Source of the DNA: JANSWP01 sp041941305
GTDB taxonomy: Bacteria > Bacteroidota > Bacteroidia > Chitinophagales > Saprospiraceae
DNA length: 64,000 nucleotides
NCBI GenBank assembly: GCA_041941305.1
Contig: JBGTQJ010000020.1
Coordinates: 84,550-148,549 of the forward strand
Direction: 5' to 3'
Shown: positions 18,701-29,600 of the stretch, piece after piece
Numbering within the stretch: the first letter of the stretch is position 1
How the letters are laid out: every line of letters begins with the position of its first letter
Position numbers and translations under genes: made by a program
Notes under the pieces: generated by a model
Database searches by the model: none
What the model was told of the DNA's origin: nothing
The model's input: only the letters and a program-made list of their open reading frames with translations

Positions 18701-19220
18701 TACGACTATTTGCAAAGGTGACACCGTAAATTTTTCTGCAAATTTTGAGCATGCAGGTGATAACCCTGTATTTGAATGGACAATCAATGGACTACAGGTT
18801 GGAAACAATGCGCCCGTTTTCACCACTGACGAGTTGAATCATGAAGATGCAATTATTTGCACGCTCTCCTCTTCTGAAATTTGTCTGGCAGTAAACCCTG
18901 TCGTTTCAAATGTCATTGAAGTGTCAGTTGATTCGTGTACGGTAGGAAACAAAAATAAATTTTTACAATTTGTGGATTTTAAGATATATCCCAATCCTAC
19001 TATGGGCACTTTTTGGATTGAGGTTGAAAATTTCGAAAAAGACCTGGAAATTGAAGTATTAGATTGGAGTGGTCAAAAGCATTATGAGAAAAATATTAAA
19101 AACAGAAGGGGAAGTTATTTGAATAGGATTGATGTCCACTGGCTTCCTGCGGGAGTTTATTTGCTTAGTTTGCAAAGTGAAGATTCCCTTTTTACTACGA
19201 AATTGTTAATTGGAAATTGA
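15756..19220 (+). CDS. secreted beta-helix and Ig-domain protein, T9SS type A cargo
   Basis: 1154 residues. Signal peptide to about residue 25 (LLPFILQAQ). Residues about 26-130 match the opening of right-handed beta-helix proteins (IYVKQGSTGDGSSWALAA; GVKIYGGFQGTESSLDERDW). About 130-600 is a long run of beta-helix coils with repeating N-C-F-NN-A--GGA-YN words. From about 610 there are some five Ig-like domains with CxGE and FxWFINGN signatures. The last 75 residues (DFKIYPNPTMGTFWIEV to the end) are a T9SS type A sorting domain. The architecture suggests a surface-exposed binding or polysaccharide-interacting protein; no catalytic residues identified. Confidence 0.9.
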   Translation: MNTLFHKNQVLLSVFLLLPFILQAQIIYVKQGSTGDGSSWALAAGNLKAVLEHASFGTSIWVAEGIYTPTNCSVCTYDERITPFSIPNGVKIYGGFQGTESSLDERDWENNPTCLSGDIDGDGTLENNSYTVVFTKNVSEETLIDGFIITGGNADFAAALGNPANSGAGFFNDGALPGGGSHPTIRNCTFTNNQAWGFAGGFYNDAAFEGNANPTIFNCRFENNTAQNAGGALYITAIFSGTANPRIENSHFENNQSTNAQGGALINKASENGVANPEFINCDFIGNTAGETGGAVYNYGNQEGICNPLFKNCLFENNASIICGAVYNDGSFNGECKPLFEDCIIQNNRSTNGDAGAIYNSAIEVGNASPHFNNCVFSGNESSSAGGAVFSNGIGGISEPTFTNCRIFNNLANTFGGAIYNQGKAGNASPTLINCLIYNNEALSSAGAMYNLGAENGNSNPIITNCTFFGNKAVIGGAIYNNASAPNGNASPLISNTIFWGNQAELGPVFRNVLGKPTIQYSIVDAEDCEGTNSSNGIGQTNCGSGMIYNQYPEFVDTLGYNFHLKEPSPAIDNGDNEFIDQTGVVVDLDKLSRIFNGVVDIGPYEFGSMASNAPVITGQPQHQEVCLGETAIFSVSAEAGVPIFYQWKKDGFAISGANSNFFSITNATTNDSGDYHCQIFNEEGDTIATNIATLVVSEEAEVTLTITASETEICTGEAVLFTAIPENGGSNPNFQWFINGNPFGANISSFTSTDLDDGDILSCVLTSNAVCISSPIANSNSILIQVSDVVDASVSITAEALEICEGEEAIFTALPVHGGNSPFFSWFVNGSLVQSGNVGFSSQNLNNGDIITCQMVSSLSCISQSTVISNAIQIAVSDVLNASLSISADLTEICEGEEVIFSAFYENGGTNPEFQWFINDNFVGDNNPSFTTNLLDDQDRVYCQLTFSEACVVNNPVLSNDIIITTHPILEPQIEITASTDTTICKGDTVNFSANFEHAGDNPVFEWTINGLQVGNNAPVFTTDELNHEDAIICTLSSSEICLAVNPVVSNVIEVSVDSCTVGNKNKFLQFVDFKIYPNPTMGTFWIEVENFEKDLEIEVLDWSGQKHYEKNIKNRRGSYLNRIDVHWLPAGVYLLSLQSEDSLFTTKLLIGN

Positions 19221-19221
19221 G

Positions 19222-19317
19222 TTTGGGCCTTTGGAGTTTGAAAGTTTGGAGTTCAACCCTTTGTATAAAAAAGCCTTGAACTTCGAACCTTGGAGCCCAA
19301 GCCACAAACTCCGAACC
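19222..19317. repeat. hairpin of short tandem words after the beta-helix gene
   Basis: The left arm (19222-19257) repeats words like TTTGGAGTTTG. The right arm (19274-19317) has their complements (AACTTCGAACC, GGAGCCCAAGCC, CAAACTCC). Pairing is imperfect but extensive. It is the probable 3' end of the beta-helix transcript and belongs to the class of simple-unit hairpins seen elsewhere in the window. Confidence 0.45.
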
Positions 19318-19460
19318 TATTACACATGACAATTATTTCTATTCAAAATTTTAGCCTACAAAATTTCTTTGTTAACTTGCGGCTTCACTATGTGCCTTCC
19401 ACCCAAAAAAACTCAAGACATAACCAGAAACCGTATTTAATAACAAAATTTGGGCATATT

Positions 19461-20489
19461 TTGAAATCTATACACCACCTTTGTTCTTTATGCGCGGTAT
19501 TGCTCTTTCTGCCCTCGATTCTAAACGCTCAGGATATTCACTTTTCACAGTATTACAACTCCCCACTCACGTTAAGTCCAGCACTTACGGGCATCACAAA
19601 GGGCGATATTAGACTCGTAGGCACATACCGCAGCCAGTGGTCTTCTGCACTGGCACCATATTCTACCTTCCATGGTTCTGCTGACTGGAAATATTTCAAT
19701 CCTAAATTAAAAACTGGATTTTTCAGTGCAGGAGTCGTCTTGAATTATGACGATGCTGGCGATTCCAATTTGCGAAATACCCAGTTTGGAATTAGCGGAG
19801 CATTCACCTATGCCATTGGTACAGAGAATTTTGTAACGCTTGGAGCTATTGTTGGCTTTGGACAACAAGCTTTTGATATGAATGGCTTGACATGGGACAA
19901 TCAATTCAACGGCGATATTTTTGATCCAAATCGAAGTTCGCGGGAAAATTTTGATCGAAGCAGTTTTTTCTATCCGGACTTTAGTGTTGGTGTGAATTGG
20001 CATGGGCAAAAAACAAGTACCCGTTCTAGATTGAATGTGGGTGTTGCTGCCTATCATTTCAATCGACCAAAACAAAGTTTCCTGGAAACTGATGGCATCA
20101 AAATGCCGACCAGGTTGAGCTTTTATTTCTTGCCTGTAGTACAATTGACTGAAAAAATAGATTTCCTGCTACATTCCATGGCTCAATTGCAAGGACCTGA
20201 TTTTGAGGCACTTGCAGGTGGAGCTGCCAAAATTCATTTGAATACAAAGCGGGCCAGGGAGATTGCGGTACAGTTTGGTATTGGCTATCGATTCAATGAA
20301 TTTGGCGATGCACTCATTCCTGGAATTGAATTACACTATCGAAATTGGATGGCAGGATTAACTTATGACTTAAACGTTTCCGGATTCAGAGAAGCGACCA
20401 ACCGCCGAGGAGGTCCCGAAATAAATTTCAGATACCTTATTCAAAAAGTAAGACCACTGAAAGTATTTAAGAATTGCCCCTTGATTTAA
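19461..20489 (+). CDS. PorP/SprF family type IX secretion membrane protein
   Basis: About 343 residues from TTG 19461. That start gives a clean signal peptide (KSIHHLCSLCAVLLFLPSILNAQ) directly before the family hallmark DIHFSQYYNSPLTLSPALTG. An ATG at 19326 would add 45 poorly conserved residues before the signal, so I prefer the TTG, with reservation. The body is a predicted outer-membrane beta-barrel of alternating strands (LVGTYRSQW, GLTWDNQFNGDIFDP, RSRLNVGVAAYHF, VQFGIGYRF). PorP/SprF proteins bind and secrete or anchor specific T9SS substrates, such as SprB in Flavobacterium. It is followed 90 bp later by a PD40-OmpA gene and then by a giant PKD adhesin, its presumed substrate. Confidence 0.9.
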   Translation: MKSIHHLCSLCAVLLFLPSILNAQDIHFSQYYNSPLTLSPALTGITKGDIRLVGTYRSQWSSALAPYSTFHGSADWKYFNPKLKTGFFSAGVVLNYDDAGDSNLRNTQFGISGAFTYAIGTENFVTLGAIVGFGQQAFDMNGLTWDNQFNGDIFDPNRSSRENFDRSSFFYPDFSVGVNWHGQKTSTRSRLNVGVAAYHFNRPKQSFLETDGIKMPTRLSFYFLPVVQLTEKIDFLLHSMAQLQGPDFEALAGGAAKIHLNTKRAREIAVQFGIGYRFNEFGDALIPGIELHYRNWMAGLTYDLNVSGFREATNRRGGPEINFRYLIQKVRPLKVFKNCPLI

Positions 20490-20578
20490 TGTGTGTGTGC
20501 ATGCATCTGTAAATTCATTGGTATTTACTTGATTCACATTTACAGATCCAGGCATTCGCAGGCTTATACAATTTCAGA

Positions 20579-23026
20579 ATGGACATTAAACAATTTTCCA
20601 AATTTTTTCTGCTTCTTTTTGCTGCGATGGCATTGAGTTCGTCTCTTCAAAGCCAAACGCTCAAGCAATACCTCAAGGCAGCTTCTGAATCTTTTTATGC
20701 AAAAGATTATTACTCTGCTATGACCTATTATGATATCGCTCATGAAATTGAGGAAGAAGATATGGAGATTTTGTATAAATATGCCGAATCTGCCAGGCTT
20801 TTTGAAGCATATACTTTTGCTGATACGGCTTATACCAATGTTTTGTATAGCGAAGATGGTGCAGCTTACCCAATGGCAGCTTTTTGGTTGGCAACCGTGA
20901 AAAAGAAAATAGGATACTACGACGATGCTGCACATCTTTTTCAAAAGTTTCTCGATGCCAATTTGGGTACCTACGATGATTTTATTGAAACCGCAAAAAA
21001 AGAATTGGCGGATTGCGAATGGGCGATAGAAGCAGTTAATGAACCTGATGAAAATATACTGGTGAACCAAATGGGTGAATCAGTTAATACAAGCTATTCA
21101 GACTTTGGTGCGAATAAAGTTGGAGATAAATTTTACTTTTCATCTTACAGTTTTACAAAAGAAGAAGACAAGGATTACCCCAAGCGACAATACGCTAAAG
21201 TCCTGGAATCTGAAGATGATGGGGAGACGGCAAATCCGGTTACCTTCAATCACGGAGTGAGACATACTGCACATTCTGCTTTTAATAAAGATCAAAGTAG
21301 AATGTACTACACACTTTGCGATTATAGCACGGTAACCGAAATTCAATGTGAAATTTTTTACAGAGATGTAGATGAAGATGGGAATTTTGGTCCCGAGATG
21401 GAATTGCCTGGTCACATCAATATGACAGGAGTAACCAACACTCAACCCAACATCGGTTATGACAAAGCCACTGGCAAGGAATGGCTTTTCTTCACTTCTG
21501 ATCGCGAAAAAGGGAAGGGCAAACTGGATATTTGGGCGAGTTATATCAATGAAGATGGTACTTTTTCTCAACCGTTTAGTTTGAGCCTCAATTCAGAAGG
21601 AAATGACATTTCTCCTTTCTTCCACAACGAAAGCCAAACCCTTTACTTTAGTACGGATGGACGTCGGACATTAGGGGGTTATGATATTTTTAAGGCTACG
21701 AAAAAAGATGCTAACTGGAGTGAACCTGAACATATGCCTATTCCTTTGAATAGCAGTTATGACGATGCTTATTTTGTTTTGAATGAAGGAAAAACAGGAG
21801 GGTATTTCTCTTCCAAACGCTTGGGTTCCAAACTATTGGATCCCTTTTATGAAGCCTGCTGTTTTGATGTGTATTCCTTTGCAATTGACTTAATTCAATT
21901 GGATGCTTTTACCTTTAATAAAAAAGGAGGGGAGGCTTTGCCTGGTGTGACTTTGGAATTGTTTGAAATTACTCCTGACGGGGAAACAAAACTCACAAGT
22001 AGTACCAATGAAGAAGGCAATGAGTTTGATTTTGAGCTGAAAAAAGGGCAGAAATATGTGATTTTGGCAACTAAACCAGGATTTGTTCCGCTCCGGGAAG
22101 AAATTGACTTAACCAATCCTGAATTGACCCAAAACAGTACTTTGGAGAGAGAATTATTCCTGGTTCCAACAACAGTAGATTTAGAGGTTTTAACCTTTAA
22201 TAAAAAATCAGGTCGTGCGCTACCTGGTGTAGAAGTTCGGCTTGCAATTGATGGTCAGGAAGTCGCTTACCAAAAAAATGATAGTGGAAATGATGTCCAA
22301 TTTGTACTCGAAAGAGGAAACCTATATCAATTAATAGGCAGTCGGGTGGCATTTAATCCAGATACCGTATTAATTGATTTAACGAATGACAATGAGGTTT
22401 TGAAAATTGAAGAACGACTGGAGCTGGAACCAAAAGACATTCGCGAATTTCCTCCACTGCTATTATATTTCGATAATGATATTCCAGCCAAAGCAAAAGG
22501 TAGAAGCAGAGCGACTACAGATGCAAACTATACCGAAACTTTTGTGGACTATGTTGCCAAGAAAGATATTTTTATTAAGGAATATACAAAAGTATTGGAG
22601 GGTCATGACAGCACACTTGCGAGTGGGAGAATTAGCGCTTTTTTCACAAGGGAACTGCGCAATGGCTATGAAAGTTTGATGGTCTTTTCAGAAGACTTAC
22701 AAGCTACACTTGAAAAAGGTACCAAAGTGCAAATAGAAATCCAGGGTTTTACAAGTCCACTCGCTGGCGAAAGCTATAATGAATTGCTGTCAAAGCGTCG
22801 GGCAAATTGCCTCAAAAATCATTTTGAACAATTCAACAATGGTGTATTGAAACCCTATATGGATGCTGGACAAGTAACCATTATTGAAGTAGGATATGGT
22901 GAAAAATTTGCTCCCCAATTTATCAGTGACCGTTTGGATGATGAACGGGAGTCTATTTACAGCCTTGCTGCTTCTTCAGAACGTAAAGTCGCAATTGTAG
23001 GTGTAAGAATTGATACGGGCAATTGA
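20579..23026 (+). CDS. TPR-PD40-OmpA envelope protein
   Basis: 815 residues. Signal peptide to about residue 23 (SSLQSQ). TPR helices at about 25-150 (YLKAASESFYAKDYYSAMTY). PD40-type beta-propeller blades at about 170-420 (GDKFYFSSYSF; EWLFFTSDREKGKGKLDIWAS; TLYFSTDGRRTLGGYDIF). Two tandem 90-residue carboxypeptidase-regulatory-like or Cna-B-like units at about 440-620 both begin with a similar FNKK-G--LPGV. A C-terminal OmpA-type region spans about 625-815 (LLLYFDNDIP; LLSKRRANCLKNHF). The OmpA domain normally binds peptidoglycan, and a loop of about 90 residues separates its two halves. It is cotranscribed with PorP/SprF and probably anchors the module to the cell wall, as PorE does. Confidence 0.88.
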   Translation: MDIKQFSKFFLLLFAAMALSSSLQSQTLKQYLKAASESFYAKDYYSAMTYYDIAHEIEEEDMEILYKYAESARLFEAYTFADTAYTNVLYSEDGAAYPMAAFWLATVKKKIGYYDDAAHLFQKFLDANLGTYDDFIETAKKELADCEWAIEAVNEPDENILVNQMGESVNTSYSDFGANKVGDKFYFSSYSFTKEEDKDYPKRQYAKVLESEDDGETANPVTFNHGVRHTAHSAFNKDQSRMYYTLCDYSTVTEIQCEIFYRDVDEDGNFGPEMELPGHINMTGVTNTQPNIGYDKATGKEWLFFTSDREKGKGKLDIWASYINEDGTFSQPFSLSLNSEGNDISPFFHNESQTLYFSTDGRRTLGGYDIFKATKKDANWSEPEHMPIPLNSSYDDAYFVLNEGKTGGYFSSKRLGSKLLDPFYEACCFDVYSFAIDLIQLDAFTFNKKGGEALPGVTLELFEITPDGETKLTSSTNEEGNEFDFELKKGQKYVILATKPGFVPLREEIDLTNPELTQNSTLERELFLVPTTVDLEVLTFNKKSGRALPGVEVRLAIDGQEVAYQKNDSGNDVQFVLERGNLYQLIGSRVAFNPDTVLIDLTNDNEVLKIEERLELEPKDIREFPPLLLYFDNDIPAKAKGRSRATTDANYTETFVDYVAKKDIFIKEYTKVLEGHDSTLASGRISAFFTRELRNGYESLMVFSEDLQATLEKGTKVQIEIQGFTSPLAGESYNELLSKRRANCLKNHFEQFNNGVLKPYMDAGQVTIIEVGYGEKFAPQFISDRLDDERESIYSLAASSERKVAIVGVRIDTGN

Positions 23027-23040
23027 TTTTTTCCAAAATT

Positions 23041-23080
23041 GAGCACAGAAAGTTGTGCTCTTATATTTTTATTTATTTTA
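23041..23080 (+). terminator. hairpin terminator after the OmpA gene
   Basis: GAGCACA (23041-23047) pairs exactly with TGTGCTC (23054-23060) across a 6-base loop, followed by a T-rich tail. It lies 15 bases after the stop codon and probably separates the PorP-OmpA transcript from the following adhesin gene. Confidence 0.7.
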
Positions 23081-23092
23081 GAAGCTATACAG

Positions 23093-23167
23093 TAGACTTT
23101 ATTCGGTTGACGGTAAACGGCGGACGGTTGACGGCTTCCCTTACAAAATCTTTTCGAATAAAGTCTA
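23093..23167. repeat. hairpin with 13-bp perfect arms
   Basis: TAGACTTTATTCG (23093-23105) and CGAATAAAGTCTA (23155-23167) are exact complements. The loop carries an imperfect tandem repeat of GACGGT-like words (23107-23136). Confidence 0.6.
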
Positions 23168-23225
23168 GTGTCAAAATACTTTTTACACAGAGTACTAACT
23201 GAACTAGCATTTATTCTTGTGGATA

Positions 23226-23491
23226 TTTCCCCCTCAGTCCTATTGGACAGCTCCCCCAAGGCAGGGGTGATTGGTTCTATCATTTTTTCAAAAAATGAAA
23301 ATCAAAATGAAAATTAAAATAAAAGAATGCCCCTTTGGCTTTATGAATATTTGGCTTTTTCATTTTGATTTTCATTTTAATTTTGATTAAAAACTGTTTA
23401 AATTAGAACCAATCACCCCTGCCCCCAAGGGAGCACAGTTCGTTTACTTTTATGCTCCCTTGGGGGAGCTGCCAGCAGCAATGAGGGGGAT
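23226..23491. repeat. 266-bp composite palindromic element
   Basis: Several nested arm pairs are exact. CCCCCTCA (23229) pairs with TGAGGGGG (23482). AGCTCCCCCAAGG (23249) pairs with CCTTGGGGGAGCT (23458). A 20-bp arm ending GATTGGTTCTA (23260-23279) pairs with TAGAACCAATC and onward (23404-23423). The right side also folds on itself (CCCCCAAGGGAGCA with TGCTCCCTTGGGGG, 23423-23465). The centre (23288-23398) is an AT-rich hairpin of AAAATG/ATTTTG words. The whole could be a non-autonomous repeat; no target duplication found. Confidence 0.6.
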
Positions 23492-23627
23492 TAAGTCCCT
23501 AAGGTCGTTTGTCAGTTCAGCTAAATTTTAAAAGCTTCTTAATCAACTAAAAATTGTATCGGTAGCAAAAACTTCCGAAATAATTTGGCTCTCAATACCC
23601 CAAAATCAAATCAAAATCATTGAAGCA

Positions 23628-26600
23628 ATGAGAAAGTTGATGCAAAAATTTGGTCTCCAATTTTTCCTCCTTTTGGCGGGGATGTTTTTTGTGCAAAATA
23701 AGGTTTTGGCTTCCCATATTATTGGAGGTGAAATCACTTATAAATGCCTGGGCGGTGATCAGTTTCAAATTACCCTGGATATTTATCGGGATTGCAATAC
23801 TGGCAATGCTCAGTTTGACAATCCGCTGCGTTTTACCATTTACAGGGATAATGAACAAATGTATTTTGACTCAGTCAATATCTCCCCAATCCTTATTGAA
23901 GAAATTCCCGCGGATGTGGGAGATCCTTGCCTTTTTGTACCCGATAATGTATGTGTAGAAGCTGCAAGGTATCAAGCCGTCGTTAATTTACCTGATTATG
24001 GAGGAGGTTATAATATTGTTTATCAAAGATGTTGCAGAAATATTACGATTTCTAATATTGAAGCTCCAGATTCTACCGGGGCTACGTACAATATATATTT
24101 ATCAGACAAGGCCAGAGATGAATGTAATACCAGCCCTGAGTTTGGGACTTATCCACCTGTATTTATTTGTGTTAACAAACCCATTGAATTTTTGCATTCA
24201 GCCACTGATGCAGAAGGAGATTCATTAGTTTATAGTTTGTGTACACCACTTGCTGGTGCTACGATAAATGTACCTCAACCTTATATTGCAAAACCACCAC
24301 CATACGATAGCGTAGAATGGAAACCTCCCTTTAACTTAGATAATTTATTGGGTGGTGACCCACCATTGGAAATTGATCCTCAAACAGGTTTATTGACAGG
24401 TTTACCAGAAGTTATTGGTCAATATGTAATAGGTGTCTGTGTAGAAGAGTATCGAAACGGTGAATTGCTTTCATTGACCAGAAGAGACTTTCAGTACAAT
24501 GTTGGACTATGTGGAGAGATTATTTCTGTGATTGAAGCTCCTCCAGCCATTTGTTATGAAGATGGAGAAGACCTTACTGTGACTTTTGATAACAAAAGTA
24601 ATGATTCACAGAATTTTCTTTGGTATTTTGATTGGCCGAACACCAGCGCCAGTTCAACAGATAGTTTGCCAACTCATACCTACATGACACCTGGTCATTA
24701 TACGATTGCTTTAATTGCCGAACCTGGAAGTCAATGTGTGGATACGAGCTTCCACGATATTTTCTTGCAATACAATTCTTTGAATACAGATTTTGAGATT
24801 GCGACATATGACTGCTCGACCACTTCTGTTTTGTCCTTGCAAGATCTATCAACTGATAATGTTTCTGACCCAATCAGTTGGAACTGGACGGTGGATCTGG
24901 GAGGTGGGAATATTTTTAGCTCTTCTGACCAAAATCCCGTTTTTATTATTCCAAATCCTTCCTCTGGCACGATAACGTTGACGGTAGAGACAGAAAATAC
25001 TTGTTTACAAACTGTTCAGAAAGCTTTCCAAACAGGCAACAACAATCCAGATGATTTCCTGCCAGAAATGTATGACTTGTGTTTTGGAGAGGAAATAGAT
25101 TTGAATCCAGATTTCAATTCAACCACCGGGTTTACCTATGCCTGGGGAGCTCCTATCAATTCAAATGAACCCAATCCAACTGTTTCCCCAACACAAACAA
25201 CTATCTATGCAGTAACCATTACTGCTCCAGACGGGGGATGCCAGATTGAAACGGATGTTACGGTAGAAGTGACTTTATTGCCTGAACTGGATTTTGAATA
25301 TACGACCCAATGTGATGCGGTTACTGTAAATTTTGTAAATAATAGCATCAACACACCTGGTTATGTGTGGCAATTTGGAGATATGGCAGGTAGTACTTCA
25401 ACCGAATTGAACCCTGAATTTGTTTATCCTGCTGTTGGTACTTATTCTGTGACTTTATCTACTAATCCTGGGGCTCTATGCCAAGCCAGTTTGACTAAAG
25501 AAGTGGATGTAGTAGAGAAAATCCTGGAGGCAGATGTAGGGTTTAGCTATACTGATTGTGGTGAAAATTATGTCACCATCAATTTCAACGATGCTTCAAC
25601 TAATAGTTTAAACAATACACAGTCCTGGGCCTGGACATTGAGTAATGGCTCAGCCTCTAATTCTCCGACATTTACAGTAAGTATTACACAAGAACAGATG
25701 TTGGATGTAGATTTAGTAATTACTACTGAAGAAGGATGTGTAGACGAGATAACTGAAACGATATTGATTGATTTTATTGAATTTCCTGCCTTGGATTCTG
25801 TGCTTGTATGTCCTGGTGGATCAATTGCGCTCAACCCCAATGGAGATCCTTCCTATGCTTATCAGTGGTCACCCGATGGAACTTTGAGTGATGCCTCCAG
25901 CCCAAATCCGATTGCTACCCCAAATGGCACTACCCTTTATGACGTTCAAATCACGAATACGGTGACGGATGTTTGTACCATCAATAAACAGGTGTTGGTA
26001 TTTGTCCCTCCTCCAATCGGACTTGACCCTGATGAAAATATAACTACTTGTGATCCGACTGCTGAAATATGTACTGCTTCATCAGAGACTGCTACCTACA
26101 GCTGGTTTGATGAAAATTCTACTTTTTTAGGCAATAATGCTTGTATCACAGTGGATGTTTCCGGAGTAAATAATTATCTGGTTCAGGCAGTTGATCAATA
26201 CAATTGCCAGGAACAGGATTTTGTAGTGGTATTAGGAGGTCCAGTTGATTGGACGATCACAGACGACCAAATTGTATGTACGAATGAACCACTAAATGTA
26301 GGTGTGACAAATTTGGATCCCAATGATGATTTAACGGTTCAATGGATTCCTGAAGATTCTTTTGAAGGAGGCACCGGTGGAGAATTAAATCCGCAGGTGA
26401 TTTTGACCCCTGGAGAACAAACATTAACAGTCATCGGTGAAAATCAATTTGGATGTAAAGATACTTTGAGTACTGATATTGCCATTGTGGATGAAAATAT
26501 CAATCTGGATTTTGATTTCGAGGTTCAGTGCAATGGCTCAACTGTAGAGTTTACAAATTTGAGTACTGATGCCTATAATTATGTGTGGAATTTTGGAGAT

Positions 26601-29600
26601 CCAGGAAGTTCGAATAATGTTTCCAACGAAACCAATCCAATCCACACTTATAGCGCAATAGGAACCTATTTAGTGACCTTAAATATTGTTTTTGACCTGG
26701 ATTGTGTGATTCCAATAACCAAAGAAGTAGAAATTGTGGCTCCAGAATTTATCCCCAGATTTAGTTATGAATTTGATGAGCCCACTTGTTCTACAGATAG
26801 CGTCACTATTCATTTTTATGACATTTCAACCAATTTCTTGAACAATACTTCTTGTTGGGAATGGGACTTTAGCACTGGTCAAAGCTTTAGTGGTGGAGAT
26901 GAGTTGGACACGGTTTCAATTACTGTGTATGCTAATACTAATTTGACAGCAACATTGACCATTTGCACGCCAAATGATTGTTCGGGTTCTGATACTCAAA
27001 CACTTGAAATTATTTTGCCGGAGACTCCTTCTCCAATTGGTGGAGAGATCGTCCTTTGCTATGGTGATACGACGAGATTGAATCCTGGCGGCAATGACAT
27101 TTTTCAATATCAATGGTCGCCCGATGATGGAACCATTGATGACCCAAATGCCACTAACCCTACAGCATTTCCTTTGACCACCACCCCTTATTCGGTAACA
27201 GTTACCAGCATTAGTGCAGATACTTGTGCAGTTCAGGGAGAAGTTTTGGTAACCATACCTGAGAGAGTTTTCGTAACTGCTTCTGATGATGTAACCACAA
27301 CTTGTGGAAGTGCGATTACGATAAGTGCAACTTCCAATATAGACCCCGATGTAGATTATGTCTGGTCTTTTTTAAGCGGCATACAGGTAGGATTAGGACC
27401 TGTGTTGTCAGTGAATCCTGCAGATGAACAAACTTATGTAGTTGAAGGAACAGACCAATTTGGATGTTTCAACAGAGATACCGTATTGGTAACAAATGAG
27501 GATATTAGTTTCACTGCCAATTTCCCAATGGAAGCTTGTCCAAATGATACCATTCAAATATCCGCATCCAGTGACATTCTGGAGCACGATCTGAATTTCA
27601 CCTGGACAACCAGTGCTCCAGGACAAATTTTGAGCAATCCAACCGAGCCCAATATCATTGTGGTAACTGCTCCTACCAATGGGACAGTAACATACACAGT
27701 AACAGCCGAGAATCAATTCAATTGCACTGCTGACCAAACAGTTACGATTTCCAGTTATGATTTCAACCCAATGATTCCTGCAAATACACTGGCTTGCCCT
27801 GGAATAGAAACAGAAATTAATCCTGGGGCAGATTTGACTTGCAACTATACATGGGCTCCGGATGCAGTGGTTACTCCTTCCAATGCTCCAAACCCAACTG
27901 TAACCATTCTTCAGACAGGTATTTTTACCGTAACCATTTCCAAACCTTTTGGAATGGATGTTTGTATGGATGTGCTTTCCACAACAGTTGAGGTTCCTGA
28001 AATCATTGAAATTACAGAAACTGTGGACACGATTACCTGTGGAGAGCCTATTACAGTTTGTGCGACTGCAAATGTTCCAATTAATCAATATGTATGGTGT
28101 GATGCAGCGGGTAATCAAATTGGAACAGGTAATTGTTTCCTGGATGCCAATCCGGTAGATGATGCTTTTTATATCATCAAAGCGACTGATCATTTTGATT
28201 GTAGTGCTCAGGATACAGTTTTTGTAAGCAATGAAGAAACAGATGTAGAAATAGATGGAAATGGATTTATCGCTACATGCCCCCGTGACTCCTTCCAGAT
28301 ATGTATTTACAATTTGGATATAGATGACGTACTGACTTATCAATGGGAGGTTGTAGGACCTAATGGTGAAATATTGAGTGGTGTAGATGAAGCTTGTCCG
28401 TGGGTGTCTACTACTCCTAATGAGACGGCTTTCTTTCAGGTGACTGCTACCAATCAATTTGGCTGTCAGGAAACTCAAATCCTGGAGGTATTGACCTACG
28501 AATTTGATGCAGCTGTTTCCAGTACGGTGCGTGTTTGTTCAGGTGTTCCGACCGAATTAAATCCTGGATTTACGCAAGGATTGTTTTACCATTGGGAACC
28601 AGACGATTGTATAAGTGACCCAAGTGCTCCCAATCCGATTATCACGACAACTGAAAATAAAACACTAACTGCTACTGTAATGGGGTTCAATGGTCCGGAT
28701 ACCTGTATGGCGACATTGACAGTTGAGGTCATAGTTAATCCATTGATCAATTTAGCGGCTACTCCTGACGAGGAAGTGTTGTGTGAGCATACAGATATTA
28801 CATTTTCTGCGAATACAGATCCAGCGGTAGAAACCATTACCTGGTCGGCAAATCCGGATTTCAGTAATCCTTTACAGCAAGATGTGCAAACGACCACTTC
28901 TGATTATAATACGACCCCAACTCACACTGAAACCTATTACATCCTTGCAATCGACGATTTGGGTTGTAGAGATTCAACTTCTGTGACTGTCAATAGCTAT
29001 CCGCTCGATGTTTCGCTAAATGACGCTTTTATCTTTTGCAAAGAAGATGGTACTATTCTGATGGAAGTAACCAATAATGATCTGGCACAAAATTTAGCAT
29101 ATCAATGGTACCCTGATGGAGTGGTAGTAGGAAATAATACGGCCAATCCAGTTGAGATAGCATTAGAGGGCAACGCTACCGTTTTTGTTGATGTAGAAAA
29201 TCAATTTGGTTGTACTGCTACTGATTCTGCTTTTGTGGAATTCTTTGATCTGGAATTGGATTTGATTGCAACAGCAGCGCCAGATACCATCATTTTTGGT
29301 TCGGGAGAATTTTCCCAGCTCCAAGCGACCTTTAGTAATGATTTTACCTATGAATGGTCTCCATGTGGTTCATTGGACGATTGTAATATTCACGATCCAC
29401 AGGCAATGCCAGAATCTACAACGACCTACACTGTAACTGTTTCCAATGAAGAGGGCTGTTTTGCAGAAAATGATGTAACTGTTGTAGTCATTAACCCTGA
29501 CTGTCAAGAACCATTTGTTTTTGTACCCACCGCCTTCTCGCCAAACAATGATGGTGAAAATGATGTGCTATATGTTAGAGGGAATAATTTAGAAAGTGTC

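Larger units (their letters stand above)
23027..23627. other. 601-bp intergenic region filled with nested inverted repeats
   Basis: Contains, in order, a terminator hairpin (23041), an 75-bp hairpin (23093-23167), a 266-bp composite palindrome (23226-23491) with an AT-rich hairpin nested inside it, and about 130 bp of plain AT-rich DNA before the giant adhesin gene. No ORF or promoter box of good quality seen. Confidence 0.7.

Noticed and set aside
20564..21070. 168-codon minus frame over the start of the OmpA gene
   Set aside because: Shadow of the signal peptide and TPR coding region; cysteine and phenylalanine-rich with no recognisable domain.
27408..28478. 356-codon open frame on the minus strand, antisense to the giant PKD protein
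   Set aside because: Composition is Ile/Cys/Asn/Ser-rich as expected for the complement of beta-sandwich codons. There is no family motif or start context, and the sense frame is clearly coding.
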